In this document: positions 1 to 8,902 of the stretch, piece after piece
Numbering within the stretch: position 1 is the first letter of the stretch
Layout: every line of letters starts with the position of its first letter
The notes under the pieces: model-generated
The model's input: the letters and a program-made list of their open reading frames with translations, nothing else
The model's database searches: none
Told to the model about the DNA's origin: nothing
Translations under genes and position numbers: made by a program
IMG/VR virus record: IMGVR_UViG_3300035698_024626
Span: 1 to 64,000 of that record
Direction: 5' to 3' (one strand)
From: a virus
DNA: 64,000 nucleotides

Positions 1-373
1 CTGTCAATCTACCTAAAACATCCGAAGTCATAAAATATCGCTGAAACTCCTCTTCACTATATCTAATTGCTGAAGCCACAGCGCGAGACCGCAAAGGGAA
101 GTTAATAGTATGAAGTCGTTTAACCACGGTAGACGCATGAACACCCAACATTCTCGCAATCTGGGAAGCCGAAAGCCCTAAATTGTAAAGTATTACAAAA
201 AAAGAATCTGGAAAAATCTGATTAGCTTCAGACCTTTTCCGCATTTCGATTCCCAAAGCCTTGAGTCTATGATACATCTTCGTGTCACTACATCCATCAA
301 TGTGGGCGATTTCGGCACAACTAAGCCGATCGCGTTTATACAACTCTCTCACTTTGGCGTCTGGCAGAGACAT
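1..373 (-). CDS. HTH-domain protein, partial (runs off left edge)
   Basis: Only the N-terminal 124 codons lie in the window. The protein opens MSLPDAKVRELYKRDRLSC and contains two helix-turn-helix-like units, one ending in a CSDTKMYHRLKALGI helix and one reading LGLSASQIARMLGVHASTVV. These resemble the HTH repeats at the start of the neighbouring 588-aa protein, so it may be another multi-HTH, possibly homing-type, phage protein. The ATG at 373 lies about 33 bp downstream of a minus-strand GTGTATAAT box. The C-terminal domain is unseen, so function is open. Confidence 0.65.
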   Translation of the reverse strand, partial: MSLPDAKVRELYKRDRLSCAEIAHIDGCSDTKMYHRLKALGIEMRKRSEANQIFPDSFFVILYNLGLSASQIARMLGVHASTVVKRLHTINFPLRSRAVASAIRYSEEEFQRYFMTSDVLGRLT

Positions 374-406
374 AAGAAACCCCCAGAGAAAAGACCTTTC
401 ACCAGA

Positions 407-412
407 ATTATA
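407..412 (-). promoter_or_regulatory. -10-like box GGTGTATAAT
   Basis: On the minus strand the sequence reads TTTGGTGTATAATTC about 35 bp upstream of the partial HTH gene start. The same (GTG/CG)TATAAT box recurs just upstream of many genes on both strands in this window. No clear -35 was recognised. Confidence 0.5.
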
Positions 413-493
413 CACCAAAAGAAAAGGATTGGAAACCATCAATCTGGCCCCAACCCTTAGAGAATTGCTAAGATGAAATTGCGAAAATTTGTG

Positions 494-2260
494 CTACAAA
501 GTTAAAGTGTATCTGTATTTATGGCTCAATGGGATACGAATCCATCCTCGTTCTTGAGCCAATTCCTTTTCGGTTTTATCTATTCCTTTAATTCTTCGAC
601 AAGACGCCTTGTGCTTCAAACTAAATGTTATTGGATCAAAATAGGCGTAGCTGGATTGTGTTGTTCCGGCTTTTCCCCAACCAGCCATTCTATAAACGCC
701 ACCATTATGTCCGACAGAAGAATCGGCAAACGCGATCAATCCCTTGATATGCGAATAATTATTTTTTATATACGCACAACACTCACTTAAAAATTCACAG
801 GCAAATGGCCGTATAACATAAAAGGGGATACATAAACGAGTTAATTCCCAAATATCTTGTTTAATATACTTATTGGTTCCGGTCCCAAATGTAGCAACTC
901 CAATAATAACTCCGCCCCTTTTGGCAACAAGGATCAATTTTGACCCCGGAATAGTCCCCAAATAATGTTCATATCGAATAATTGGCCGTATCTCTTTGGC
1001 CGTAGAGGTTTGTAGATTGTGGTTTATTGGTTGTATTTGACCCTGATTATTAAATAATTGAAAATCTTTTTCTGATAGGGAGCTACACTTAATGGCAAAA
1101 TCTGGATATGGTCGCCAAATTTTCCACCAGGGGTGGGCTTGTTCTAATCTACCTTCTTCGATTTTATTATGCTCTTCTTTTGAAACAACTAATCCATTGT
1201 TATCATCATAAAATCTTGTATCATGCATAATGGCCAAATCGCGATATTCATCAGGAAGCGGTTTATGTTTGGTAACCGATGCCTGTAAAATAATATAAAA
1301 TGGATAAATATGATGACAATTTAATTCTCTAATTTGTTGGTTGGAAATCTCACTTTTATGTTTACTTCGCACAAAAGCATCTGTTCGCCATTGACTAGAA
1401 GCTGCGCAACTTCTAATCGCATTGCGTGTGTCGGTTATTCCACCCTTCCATGATCCATTGCTTTTACCGATATTGCGTCGTCTAGCTTTACCAATAACCA
1501 TAAATCTATGTCTTGTAAATGGGGCACTTTTATTAAAATAAGCAGAAATTTTTTCACAAGACCAACCACATGAATCATATAAATGAATTAGTTGATCGTT
1601 GGGAATATCATCGCTTTTCCTCCATAACCTAGCACCCTCTGATACCGATCTCGTTCCTCTATTGGTTTTTTTTAGTCGTTGTTTAACAAAACCCGCGCTT
1701 CTTCCTAACTGCTTAGCTGTTTCTGCTATACTGAGTTCTTTATTCCAATACAAGTCTATAATTTGATCATTAGAAATATCTTTAATAATGGGCGTAGAAG
1801 ACCTAATCTCTATTTTGAGTTTTTTTAAGTGACGGCGAATAACAGATGCACTCACCCTAAAATATTCGGCACATGCCTTAATACTTAGTTCCCGTTCCAC
1901 ATATAAATCTAATAATTGAACTTCATTAATGGGTATCGCCCTAAAAGCCCCGCCAACCCGGATTAATTTAACTCCAATTCCCTTTAATTTTTTCTGAACT
2001 AAAGATTTGGAAATGTTATGTTTTTGGGCTATCGCGGTAGTAGACATTTTATTAATAACATAATCATATTCTATTATATGTGGATCAATTGTGCTAGGGG
2101 CTTGTCCTGGTGGTTTTAAAGGTATCCCAGCTTCTTTTAATCTACTGGTGACTGTCGCCGGATGAACGTTAAATATTTTTGCTATTTGCGATATAGATAA
2201 ACCATCTTTTTGATATAACAAAACAGCCCTGTCTAAATCAAACGGTTTTTTATGGGCCAT
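494..2260 (-). CDS. Multi-HTH / HNH / Mom-like acyltransferase protein (588 aa)
   Basis: Roughly residues 1-260 hold five HTH repeats of the form 'L-Y-x-x-x-x-S-I-x-x-x-A-x-x-x', for example LSISQIAKIFNVHPATV and LSIAETAKQLGRSAGFV. Residues about 265-365 look like an HNH homing-endonuclease region (GSWKGGITD, then LNCHHIYPF and NNGLVVSKEEHNKIE). The C-terminal ~180 residues (YEHYLGT... WELTRLCIP ... IAFADSSVGHNGGVYRMAGW) resemble the GNAT-fold Mom family of phage DNA-modification acyltransferases, which share an ELSRL-like segment and an 'AD..xGHxGxxYrAxxW' segment. The ATG follows AAGGAG. Mom-type enzymes modify adenine in phage DNA to block restriction; that role here is inference, and the DNA-targeting fusion is unusual. 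Confidence 0.6.
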   Translation of the reverse strand: MAHKKPFDLDRAVLLYQKDGLSISQIAKIFNVHPATVTSRLKEAGIPLKPPGQAPSTIDPHIIEYDYVINKMSTTAIAQKHNISKSLVQKKLKGIGVKLIRVGGAFRAIPINEVQLLDLYVERELSIKACAEYFRVSASVIRRHLKKLKIEIRSSTPIIKDISNDQIIDLYWNKELSIAETAKQLGRSAGFVKQRLKKTNRGTRSVSEGARLWRKSDDIPNDQLIHLYDSCGWSCEKISAYFNKSAPFTRHRFMVIGKARRRNIGKSNGSWKGGITDTRNAIRSCAASSQWRTDAFVRSKHKSEISNQQIRELNCHHIYPFYIILQASVTKHKPLPDEYRDLAIMHDTRFYDDNNGLVVSKEEHNKIEEGRLEQAHPWWKIWRPYPDFAIKCSSLSEKDFQLFNNQGQIQPINHNLQTSTAKEIRPIIRYEHYLGTIPGSKLILVAKRGGVIIGVATFGTGTNKYIKQDIWELTRLCIPFYVIRPFACEFLSECCAYIKNNYSHIKGLIAFADSSVGHNGGVYRMAGWGKAGTTQSSYAYFDPITFSLKHKASCRRIKGIDKTEKELAQERGWIRIPLSHKYRYTLTL

Positions 2261-2282
2261 TGTCTGCTCTCCTTCTTAGAGT

Positions 2283-2288
2283 ATTATA
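2283..2288 (-). promoter_or_regulatory. -10-like box ACGTATAAT
   Basis: The minus strand reads GGAACGTATAATACTC about 22 bp upstream of the 588-aa HTH/HNH/Mom-like gene, followed by its AAGGAG ribosome binding site. It belongs to the recurring box family of this genome. Confidence 0.5.
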
Positions 2289-2394
2289 CGTTCCAAACAA
2301 GCGTTTGTTTAGGATTTTATGGAAAATTTTGACAAAAAAAATGAATGGGCTGAAACTTGTTTCACCCACTCATAAAAGCTGATTTTGCTCACCC

Positions 2395-2426
2395 AATAAA
2401 AACGGGGCTAGTAAATCACTAGCCCC
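2395..2426 (-). terminator. Rho-independent terminator of the capsid operon
   Basis: On the minus strand a perfect 9-bp stem GGGGCTAGT / ACTAGCCCC (loop GATTT) is followed by GTTTTTATT. It sits about 25 bp after the stop of the major capsid gene and closes the leftward structural operon. Confidence 0.85.
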
Positions 2427-2449
2427 ATTTTAGAGTTAGAAACTACCCA

Positions 2450-3478
2450 CTACGCAGACGCTAAGAGAATTCGGCGCCCATCTAATGCCGCAAAACCGTG
2501 ATTTTGGAACCCGTAGAACCCTGCCTTTCTTCGGCGGTGTAGGTTGTCATCCTCGAAGATAGACAATTGTTCCTTCACTGGCATCACGAACGAATCTCCA
2601 TGAGACAGATCAAGGCCCACAACGATTTCCTCATCGTCCGTCCCCATATCAACGCCCAGAGTCGCAAAATACGTCTGGAATTCTTGACCAACACCAAGCT
2701 CATCCAGAGGATGCAGATTCACGCCGTAAATACGAGCCATCGGCCCGCCATCGTCACTAGCGGTAAAGATGTCCCGACGAGTTAGATCGTCAACTTCATC
2801 ATGATCCCACTCGCGAATATCTTCGAGAGCTTCTGGACTGATGTATAGATCAGTCAGACGACCCCGATTCGGTGTAGCGCTGTTTCCACCTGCAAGACGA
2901 GTCATAGTCGTCTTCATTAGAGAAACCAGACGCTTCGTAAATTGACCGGCTGTTGCAGCACTGTCATACACCAATGGAGCACCACCAGAGTAATCGGTAC
3001 GACCTGCACCAGCGGCGATGATAACGCGCCAGCCATCCGTGTTCATCTTCTTAACAAACCCGGCTTCCATAACCTCCATCGCACGAGCAACGATGTTCCA
3101 ACGTGCAGCACTCGAATACTTCAGAGGCCAATCAATTGCGTTGCCGACATCGTAGGTACTAATCGTCACAGCATCCCCACAAATGGTACGCTGTGGCAAT
3201 GCGCCTTCGCTTGGAATCTGATAGGCAACATAATCACTTTCTTGAGCAGTCTGATAAAAATCTAGTGGATACTCAGCAGTGGCGCTTGGATCGAGAACTT
3301 CAGGAGCGAAGATTCCACCCAGAATGTCACCATCGAGCAATGCTGAACGCAGTGGTACCTGAAGTGCCTGAGCCAGAGCGTGCATAGCCTCCAAAGCCTC
3401 AGCTTTATTAGACGAACCCGTCCGACGCAGCAATTCCACTTGTTCAGAAGTTGGTTTTGTAATCTTACTACGCTTCAT
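2450..3478 (-). CDS. Major capsid protein (342 aa)
   Basis: Likely HK97-fold major capsid protein. Supporting features are its place as last gene of the operon after the protease/scaffold and decoration genes, its length, and capsid-like segments: an N-terminal helical stretch (EQVELLRRTGSSNKAEAL), a middle region with DLYISPEALEDIREW, and a C-terminal QLSIFEDDNLHRRRKAGFYG close to the end. The start has an AAGGGGGTGA ribosome binding site, the same strong site used by the decoration gene upstream, as expected for abundant virion proteins. A terminator follows directly. Confidence 0.8.
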   Translation of the reverse strand: MKRSKITKPTSEQVELLRRTGSSNKAEALEAMHALAQALQVPLRSALLDGDILGGIFAPEVLDPSATAEYPLDFYQTAQESDYVAYQIPSEGALPQRTICGDAVTISTYDVGNAIDWPLKYSSAARWNIVARAMEVMEAGFVKKMNTDGWRVIIAAGAGRTDYSGGAPLVYDSAATAGQFTKRLVSLMKTTMTRLAGGNSATPNRGRLTDLYISPEALEDIREWDHDEVDDLTRRDIFTASDDGGPMARIYGVNLHPLDELGVGQEFQTYFATLGVDMGTDDEEIVVGLDLSHGDSFVMPVKEQLSIFEDDNLHRRRKAGFYGFQNHGFAALDGRRILLASA

Positions 3479-3492
3479 ATTTCTTCACCCCC

Positions 3493-3966
3493 TTATGTGA
3501 TATCAATCGAAATCCGCGCAAACCCAGCCGCGTCTTTCGCAGTTTCAAACCGACCAACTTGAGGCCCGGTAGTCGTACCCGACCCAATCAACCCACTCGC
3601 TGCCAGATAAGCAGCTTGACCAGCAGTGGGAGTATCTGTGGTTATGATCATATCAGTAACCACAAATCCCTTTTTCACTAGGGCACACTTAGTACCCGGA
3701 CGAATCTCACCATTCTCATAATTAATAAAGTCACGAGTTGTACTCATTGCTGCCGCTACTGTATTTAACAGAATGCCCTTTGCAATAGAAGCCGTAGATG
3801 GACTAGCGAGATACGCAACGGTAATGGACGTATCATCTATGCCAACACCTGTGCTGGAACCTGTTTGCGAAGCAACCCCACCCTTTTCTGCCGATGTCTG
3901 AGCGGCAACCCAAAAATTGGTAATATCGATAACTTCATTATACTCACGATCTGGTTTCAAAGCCAT
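3493..3966 (-). CDS. Capsid decoration / head-stabilising protein (157 aa)
   Basis: Small Gly/Ala/Thr-rich beta-type protein immediately upstream of the capsid gene with an identical AAGGGGGTGA ribosome binding site. The segments VAAQTSAEKGGVASQTGSS and IITTDTPTAGQAAYLA resemble DUF2190-type or lambda gpD-like decoration proteins, which bind the capsid outer surface after expansion. The assignment rests on position, size and composition rather than on a diagnostic motif. Confidence 0.6.
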   Translation of the reverse strand: MALKPDREYNEVIDITNFWVAAQTSAEKGGVASQTGSSTGVGIDDTSITVAYLASPSTASIAKGILLNTVAAAMSTTRDFINYENGEIRPGTKCALVKKGFVVTDMIITTDTPTAGQAAYLAASGLIGSGTTTGPQVGRFETAKDAAGFARISIDIT

Positions 3967-3980
3967 TCCTATTCACCCCC

Positions 3981-4601
3981 TTAGTCTTTCTCTACAGTTT
4001 CTTGGCCCAAAAGCTTGTGGGCCGTACTTAGCCACAGTTCCTTCTCCGATTCCACTACATTTTCATCCACAACGAAATCAGCGCCTTCTACTTCTTCCAC
4101 ATTATCTAGAGCCGCTTGTGCTTGTTCCGCCTCGGATTTCTCTTTTTCCCCATCACCTTCAGCAGCCTTGGTTTCACCGGCATACTTCAGAACCATCTCG
4201 AATGTTTCATCGGTCATGTCGTGAAACTCTGCCAACGTTGCCTTTTCGTCTTCAATCGTTTTGATCGCAGACAACTTCACCAAACGATCGCGGGCCATCT
4301 CATTCTTGCGGATTTCAGCCAAACCCGTCTCACTCTTAGTGGCACGCTCGGTAACTTCATCCAACGCTTTCTGAAGTTCTACCTTCTCGCCTTCAATTGC
4401 CTCTGTTTTTTCAGAAGCTTCCACCGCTTTAGCCGTCAATTGTTCAACACTGGTTGTTAACTCAGTAACCTGTGTCTCCAGATTTTTCCCCTGCAACTCC
4501 GCAAGAGTCTTATTAGCTTCAACGAGTTCCGCCTCTTTGCTCTTCAGGCTCGCGAGAGTCTCATCGAGCTTCTCCTGGAGTTCTTTCAGTTCTTTCTCCA
4601 T
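3981..4601 (-). CDS. Nested scaffold protein (206 aa, internal start)
   Basis: Inside the protease gene an in-frame ATG at 4601 is preceded by AAAGGAGGTGTAGAAGGT, one of the strongest ribosome binding sites in the window. It would yield only the coiled-coil part (MEKELKELQEKLDETLASL onward). This matches the lambda C/Nu3 arrangement, in which the scaffold is the C-terminal portion of the protease gene expressed separately. The site is seen directly; use as a start is inference. Confidence 0.75.
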   Translation of the reverse strand: MEKELKELQEKLDETLASLKSKEAELVEANKTLAELQGKNLETQVTELTTSVEQLTAKAVEASEKTEAIEGEKVELQKALDEVTERATKSETGLAEIRKNEMARDRLVKLSAIKTIEDEKATLAEFHDMTDETFEMVLKYAGETKAAEGDGEKEKSEAEQAQAALDNVEEVEGADFVVDENVVESEKELWLSTAHKLLGQETVEKD

Positions 4602-5435
4602 ACCTTCTACACCTCCTTTGGGTATCTCATTCAATCCAACACTTTCAAAAACACGAGAAGCAGCCATTTGACTAGCCGCTACCTTAATTACTGATTCGGG
4701 ATTGGCCGGAATCTCAGTAAATCCTTGTGCCCCAAATACCATATCTTTAAGCACTCGGCCAATTTTATATCCCTGATATTCACCACTACCCTTGTAGATT
4801 CGGAGGTGTTTGGTCAGAAAAGCAGTTTCTTCTGTCCTTTCAATCAACTTAGTTGATCCAGTGGCAGGATCAATAATGCCATAACCAAAGTCAGGAAACC
4901 ACACCTCTACTGAAACAAACATCTCACCAGCCTTAGCTTTGGCAATAATTGCTTCAATTCTATCAGTCAACTTAGGAAATGCTTTGTAGAGGACACCCGC
5001 GACTTCAACATCAAATTCTGTTGGAAGGACTTCTCCTTCGCCGAGTTCTATTTCATTCCCGAACTTATCGATTACACGACTTTTAACAATATGCCCAAGA
5101 ATCTTGGTTTCATCGTGTCCATCGTTCATGGGTTTATGCAATGGTGAGTTACGAGCCCGCCAAATTTCTTCAGGAGTGAAAATGTCATCATTTAGATTCC
5201 ATCCGGTACTAACCAGAATGGCCACAACTAGTGACAAATCAGGTTGATCTTCACCGAGCAATTGCTCGACTGTTTGGATCGTAGCCAATTGCTTCATAAG
5301 ATCAGCAACGGACATTTCACCAAAAATCTTAGTTCTTTCACCTGGTGATACCGAACAAACAATAGAGGCACGATTATGCAACCGCTGATCGGTTAAATCA
5401 ATCCCAGCATCCTTTTCAGCTTGATACGTGCGCAC
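3981..5435 (-). CDS. Prohead protease with C-terminal scaffold domain (484 aa)
   Basis: The N-terminal half (residues about 50-270) resembles phage prohead proteases: VAILVSTGWNLNDDIFTPEE, then HKPMNDGHDETKILGHIV with candidate catalytic His residues, then MFVSVEVWFPDFGYGI. Residues about 279-440 are a Glu/Lys-rich coiled coil typical of head scaffolds. The start is GTG at 5435 with an AGGGGG site. The protease cleaves scaffold and capsid precursors in the prohead. An internal start gives a separate scaffold product in the same frame. Confidence 0.75.
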   Translation of the reverse strand: MRTYQAEKDAGIDLTDQRLHNRASIVCSVSPGERTKIFGEMSVADLMKQLATIQTVEQLLGEDQPDLSLVVAILVSTGWNLNDDIFTPEEIWRARNSPLHKPMNDGHDETKILGHIVKSRVIDKFGNEIELGEGEVLPTEFDVEVAGVLYKAFPKLTDRIEAIIAKAKAGEMFVSVEVWFPDFGYGIIDPATGSTKLIERTEETAFLTKHLRIYKGSGEYQGYKIGRVLKDMVFGAQGFTEIPANPESVIKVAASQMAASRVFESVGLNEIPKGGVEGMEKELKELQEKLDETLASLKSKEAELVEANKTLAELQGKNLETQVTELTTSVEQLTAKAVEASEKTEAIEGEKVELQKALDEVTERATKSETGLAEIRKNEMARDRLVKLSAIKTIEDEKATLAEFHDMTDETFEMVLKYAGETKAAEGDGEKEKSEAEQAQAALDNVEEVEGADFVVDENVVESEKELWLSTAHKLLGQETVEKD

Positions 5436-5457
5436 TTAAAAACCCCCTGTCATTCAG

Positions 5458-5463
5458 ATTATA
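5458..5463 (-). promoter_or_regulatory. -10-like box TTGTGTATAAT
   Basis: The minus strand reads GATTGTGTATAATCTG about 22 bp upstream of the GTG start of the protease/scaffold gene, matching the GTGTATAAT family. It may give a secondary promoter within the structural operon. Confidence 0.45.
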
Positions 5464-5512
5464 CACAATCATTGATGGAAATTACACGAAAACGAACTCA
5501 AAAAATTACTTT

Positions 5513-5836
5513 TCATGTTCGCCGCTTATGCAAAAAATCAATCACATCAGCTTTAGCCTGCTCGTCATCGTGAAGAATCTTTGACGCGAATCCTTTGTCG
5601 TCAAGCTCGGCATGAGCGTCAACAGCCAATTCTTCAGGACTTGGAAGGTAAAATTGCCGCCTTTCCTTCATGCCATTACCATCGACATTTTCAAGCGTAT
5701 AGGAAAACGCCACTTCCTTTTTACCATCCCACACAGATTTTGAAATTGAACATTCGTGTGCTGGAACTAACACGCCGTTAACAGTGAGAACCACTTGCCG
5801 AGTCGCCGTATCCAAAGAAACTGTCGCAATTGCCAT
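5513..5836 (-). CDS. Hypothetical structural-operon protein (107 aa)
   Basis: Between portal and protease genes, with a GGGAGGTAAGTA site before the ATG. It begins with alternating beta-like residues (TVSLDTATRQVVLTVNGV) and ends with a charged helix containing DEQAKADVIDFLHKRR. Family not recognised; location suggests a minor virion or assembly protein. Confidence 0.65.
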   Translation of the reverse strand: MAIATVSLDTATRQVVLTVNGVLVPAHECSISKSVWDGKKEVAFSYTLENVDGNGMKERRQFYLPSPEELAVDAHAELDDKGFASKILHDDEQAKADVIDFLHKRRT

Positions 5837-5910
5837 TACTTACCTCCCAATTAATTCCAAACTTTTGTTCTACCACCCAGAAAAACTCTGACATCTTTTG
5901 TACCATATGC

Positions 5911-8037
5911 TTAGTAAACCATAGCAGCCCACGCCAGAACAGTCAACATTCGACGCTCTTTCGCAGTCGGCTCCTTTTGGACTGATGTGGTAAAACTAAC
6001 CACATAATCATTGTAGAAAATCTTCATACGAAGAGCATCCTTTTTTGCAGTGCCCAATTTTTTGGCCATAAATTCTTTCGTTACCGTATCTCCCGGACGC
6101 AAGACAGACAAGAGGCCGCGTTTGACCTCTTCCAATTCGGTTCGCTGAGCCTTGGTTAGAGATCGCATGTTTTTAGCTTGGCATTGTTTCAGATAGGGGG
6201 TGTCTATTAACCGATCAATTTGATCCATGAAGTTGTCGGCAATGACACTTATAACAGAAAGGGATTTAGGTGTGCGTTGATCTCTTGGCGCGGTATCTTT
6301 GGTGGATGGAGGTCTTCCCGTAGGATTGTCTCCATCATCCTTGGGTTGATCCCCTTTCGGATTATCTCCACCTCCATTATCATCCTTACCACCTTTATCA
6401 TTACCTTTGAGATCGCGCATTTGTTTAACTTTCACAAGTTCAATCGCAAGATCATTTTGTTTCTCCAGGACAGAGAATGGCCGATTATAAGGATTAGATT
6501 TCTCTAACACACCTGGACTTTCTTCTCTGATTTTTTGCTCAGACTTCATCCTCTCAAGTTCAATCATATAATTAACACCAAAAACTTCGGTGGCCTTTTC
6601 AGATGAAATAATACCACGATCAAGCAACTGAATCATCAATTGCTTTTCCGCCGCTTCATCTCTCAAGGACATATTGCCAAAATTAATCGCCGGAATCTTT
6701 TTGAACCCCATCGCGTCTGCGACCAATTGCAATTCAGTTTTCATCCATCGCACAGTGCGCTCTCGCACATATTCCAGTCGCTCTGCCAAAGTTTTTAACT
6801 GAACAAAAGCCGATTGAGCATTTCGTGTCCCCAAGTCTGCTCCACCAACGAGTGAATCTGGAATACCCAAACCTCGGACAATATCAGCGTTGACCCCTTG
6901 GTACTTTTCAACTCCTAGAATTTTGTCGGTAGGTGGATACTCGATTTGAAGATCGATCATATCGTCCCACACAAGGTCCATGACCCCTCCACCAACATTA
7001 TGCTGAAGAATACCAATAAGTTTATCTACCGCCGCAGCCGTTGGGAGAATTTGTTGATCAGATTTACCCAATTTCCAAAGACGCACGACATTGATAACGC
7101 CATCAAGAGCAGCCATGTCGGCCAATCTCATTTTCTCCTTAAACATGATATCCTCAAGGACACCATACAAAAATGGCGTGCCCCAATCTTCCCAATCATC
7201 TTTCTTGTAATAATCGACATAGATTTTATCCATGTCTAGTTCAACCAGAGCACTACTTTTTTTGGCTGCCGCGACTACTTCTGGAGGAAGCTTCGTTACA
7301 AAAGCCTTTTCGGCTCCGGTTTTTGGCCGCTTAATTGCATTGGCTAGTTTTTTTGGAATACGCATCCCTAATGCATCAGCCCCAAAGAATCGTCCAACCT
7401 CGCCACCAATCTTTTCAATAACGACAGGAGAGAGAAACGTATAACTCCAAGGAATTTCTCTCTTATTGGCCAGTTTCTTTATAGTTTTAATCTTTTCTGG
7501 TGGATCGGATACAGAAGGCTCAAAAATAGTATCTATAGCTGACACACCCCCCTTGGTCATTTCTCTAACGGCAGGCTTGGTGATAAATGCGTTTTTGCGA
7601 CGAACAATTACATTGGCATCTCGCATCAATAATTTCATAAAATCATGTGCGCGACCCGTCAGATTGACACGATTAGCCCACTCACGAAAGAATCTTTCTT
7701 GAGTTTTTGTTGGGTGCTGTAATTCCAACCCCTCTGCGGCAAAATCGGTCATCATATCAATAACATTGCGTACCATACCAACCTTACGATAAACAGCCTG
7801 ACAAGCAAGAATAATGTCTGCATGTTCAGAAGGGAGCTTATCATGCGGACGATCGGCGTAATAATCGTGGCGATTATGCCCAGTCCGCAAATTTACATCT
7901 GATGCTATGGCTCGATTTGCAATACCCTGTGACGTGTGGCATATTTCCGGCAAAATGTGTTCGGCAACACTTTCAGCCCCTTGGGTGTATAGCGCCTTTT
8001 CTTCTGGTTTGCCGTCGCTTGATTCTTTTTCTGCCAT
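5911..8037 (-). CDS. Portal protein (708 aa)
   Basis: Large protein between terminase and protease genes. Portal-like hallmarks are YRKVGMVRNVIDMMTDFAAEG near the N-terminus, a central WKLGKSDQQILPTAAAVDKL, then LGIPDSLVGGADLGTRNAQSA and a helical ERLEYVRERTVRWMKTELQ stem region. A low-complexity Asp/Gly/Lys linker (about residues 555-600) precedes a C-terminal tail. The portal forms the dodecameric DNA entry ring at one capsid vertex. The ATG at 8037 is preferred to 8076 because it follows TAGGAGATAAA and leaves room for the promoter-like box at 8088. Confidence 0.85.
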   Translation of the reverse strand: MAEKESSDGKPEEKALYTQGAESVAEHILPEICHTSQGIANRAIASDVNLRTGHNRHDYYADRPHDKLPSEHADIILACQAVYRKVGMVRNVIDMMTDFAAEGLELQHPTKTQERFFREWANRVNLTGRAHDFMKLLMRDANVIVRRKNAFITKPAVREMTKGGVSAIDTIFEPSVSDPPEKIKTIKKLANKREIPWSYTFLSPVVIEKIGGEVGRFFGADALGMRIPKKLANAIKRPKTGAEKAFVTKLPPEVVAAAKKSSALVELDMDKIYVDYYKKDDWEDWGTPFLYGVLEDIMFKEKMRLADMAALDGVINVVRLWKLGKSDQQILPTAAAVDKLIGILQHNVGGGVMDLVWDDMIDLQIEYPPTDKILGVEKYQGVNADIVRGLGIPDSLVGGADLGTRNAQSAFVQLKTLAERLEYVRERTVRWMKTELQLVADAMGFKKIPAINFGNMSLRDEAAEKQLMIQLLDRGIISSEKATEVFGVNYMIELERMKSEQKIREESPGVLEKSNPYNRPFSVLEKQNDLAIELVKVKQMRDLKGNDKGGKDDNGGGDNPKGDQPKDDGDNPTGRPPSTKDTAPRDQRTPKSLSVISVIADNFMDQIDRLIDTPYLKQCQAKNMRSLTKAQRTELEEVKRGLLSVLRPGDTVTKEFMAKKLGTAKKDALRMKIFYNDYVVSFTTSVQKEPTAKERRMLTVLAWAAMVY

Positions 8038-8087
8038 TTTATCTCCTATAGAATCAATGGTATTACAATGGAACAACAGTCATATTG

Positions 8088-8093
8088 ATTATA
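8088..8093 (-). promoter_or_regulatory. -10-like box GGTGTATAAT before portal
   Basis: The minus strand reads GATGGTGTATAATCAATATG, about 50 bp upstream of the chosen portal ATG, in the short gap after the HNH gene. It is a member of the recurring box family. Confidence 0.5.
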
Positions 8094-8104
8094 CACCATC
8101 AACT

Positions 8105-8902
8105 TTAAATTTGTTTACCTTTTCTTGAATTACATGGTCCACACAAAAGGGACAGATTTTTGAGAGCGAATAGGGCTAGTATTTCTTCAGTATGATTCGC
8201 AGAAGCTAATGGAATAATATGATCAATTTGAAATCCACTTTTATTATAGGAAACGCCACAAGATGGGCATTTATTTTGTTGTTCATTCCTAATATTCTCC
8301 AGGTAACTTTTTAGGTCGCACGACGTATATGGAAGTAATTTGAAACATCCAGCCCCCTTGCTTTTGAGGGCTAACCTAAGTTGCGTTCTTAATCGATGAA
8401 TGTAGGCCCACTTAGGCTGGGATAGGCGTCTCTTTTGCCACTCACTGTTCCTGCGCCGAACTCCGGGGTTTTCCGCATACACTTTCCTGCACAAACTACA
8501 TCTGGGGCCACGCCTCGGACGTAAACGATGCTCAACATTGCCATGAATAGGGCATACAGCTATTACTCTATTATCTCCCAAAAAAGAAACGATGCGATGT
8601 GAAGGAGATTTGCCATTTTTGCACTGAGTACTTATCCCTATGACAAAAGCCTTATCCCTAATCTGGCTTGATGACCGATTTATAAATTCGGAGCATTTTT
8701 TAGACCCACCAGTAGAATAATAACGCCGCAACAAATTGATTTCTTCATTAGTCCAATCACGGTATTTTATACCAAGATCATATGCTTTATGGGCAATCGC
8801 ATTTCTGGTTCGATCTGGCAACTTGTCATAACATCCGCCATTTTTATATGAATAATTAGTTTTGAGTATATCTAATTCCCTATCTGTCCATCTTGGAACC
8901 AT
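8105..8902 (-). CDS. HNH endonuclease with SANT/HTH-like N-terminus (265 aa)
   Basis: The C-terminus carries a classic HNH core: NKCPSCGVSYNKSGFQIDHI, later LKNLSLLCGPCNSRKGKQI, giving CxxC, the DH pair and CxxC. The N-terminal half has two 'W-T-(D/N)-E-E' SANT/Myb-like units (WTDRELDILKTNY and WTNEEINLLRRYY). Its ATG overlaps the terminase stop (TAATG). Free-standing HNH genes between terminase and portal are typical homing endonucleases that cut alleles lacking them. Confidence 0.85.
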   Translation of the reverse strand: MVPRWTDRELDILKTNYSYKNGGCYDKLPDRTRNAIAHKAYDLGIKYRDWTNEEINLLRRYYSTGGSKKCSEFINRSSSQIRDKAFVIGISTQCKNGKSPSHRIVSFLGDNRVIAVCPIHGNVEHRLRPRRGPRCSLCRKVYAENPGVRRRNSEWQKRRLSQPKWAYIHRLRTQLRLALKSKGAGCFKLLPYTSCDLKSYLENIRNEQQNKCPSCGVSYNKSGFQIDHIIPLASANHTEEILALFALKNLSLLCGPCNSRKGKQI

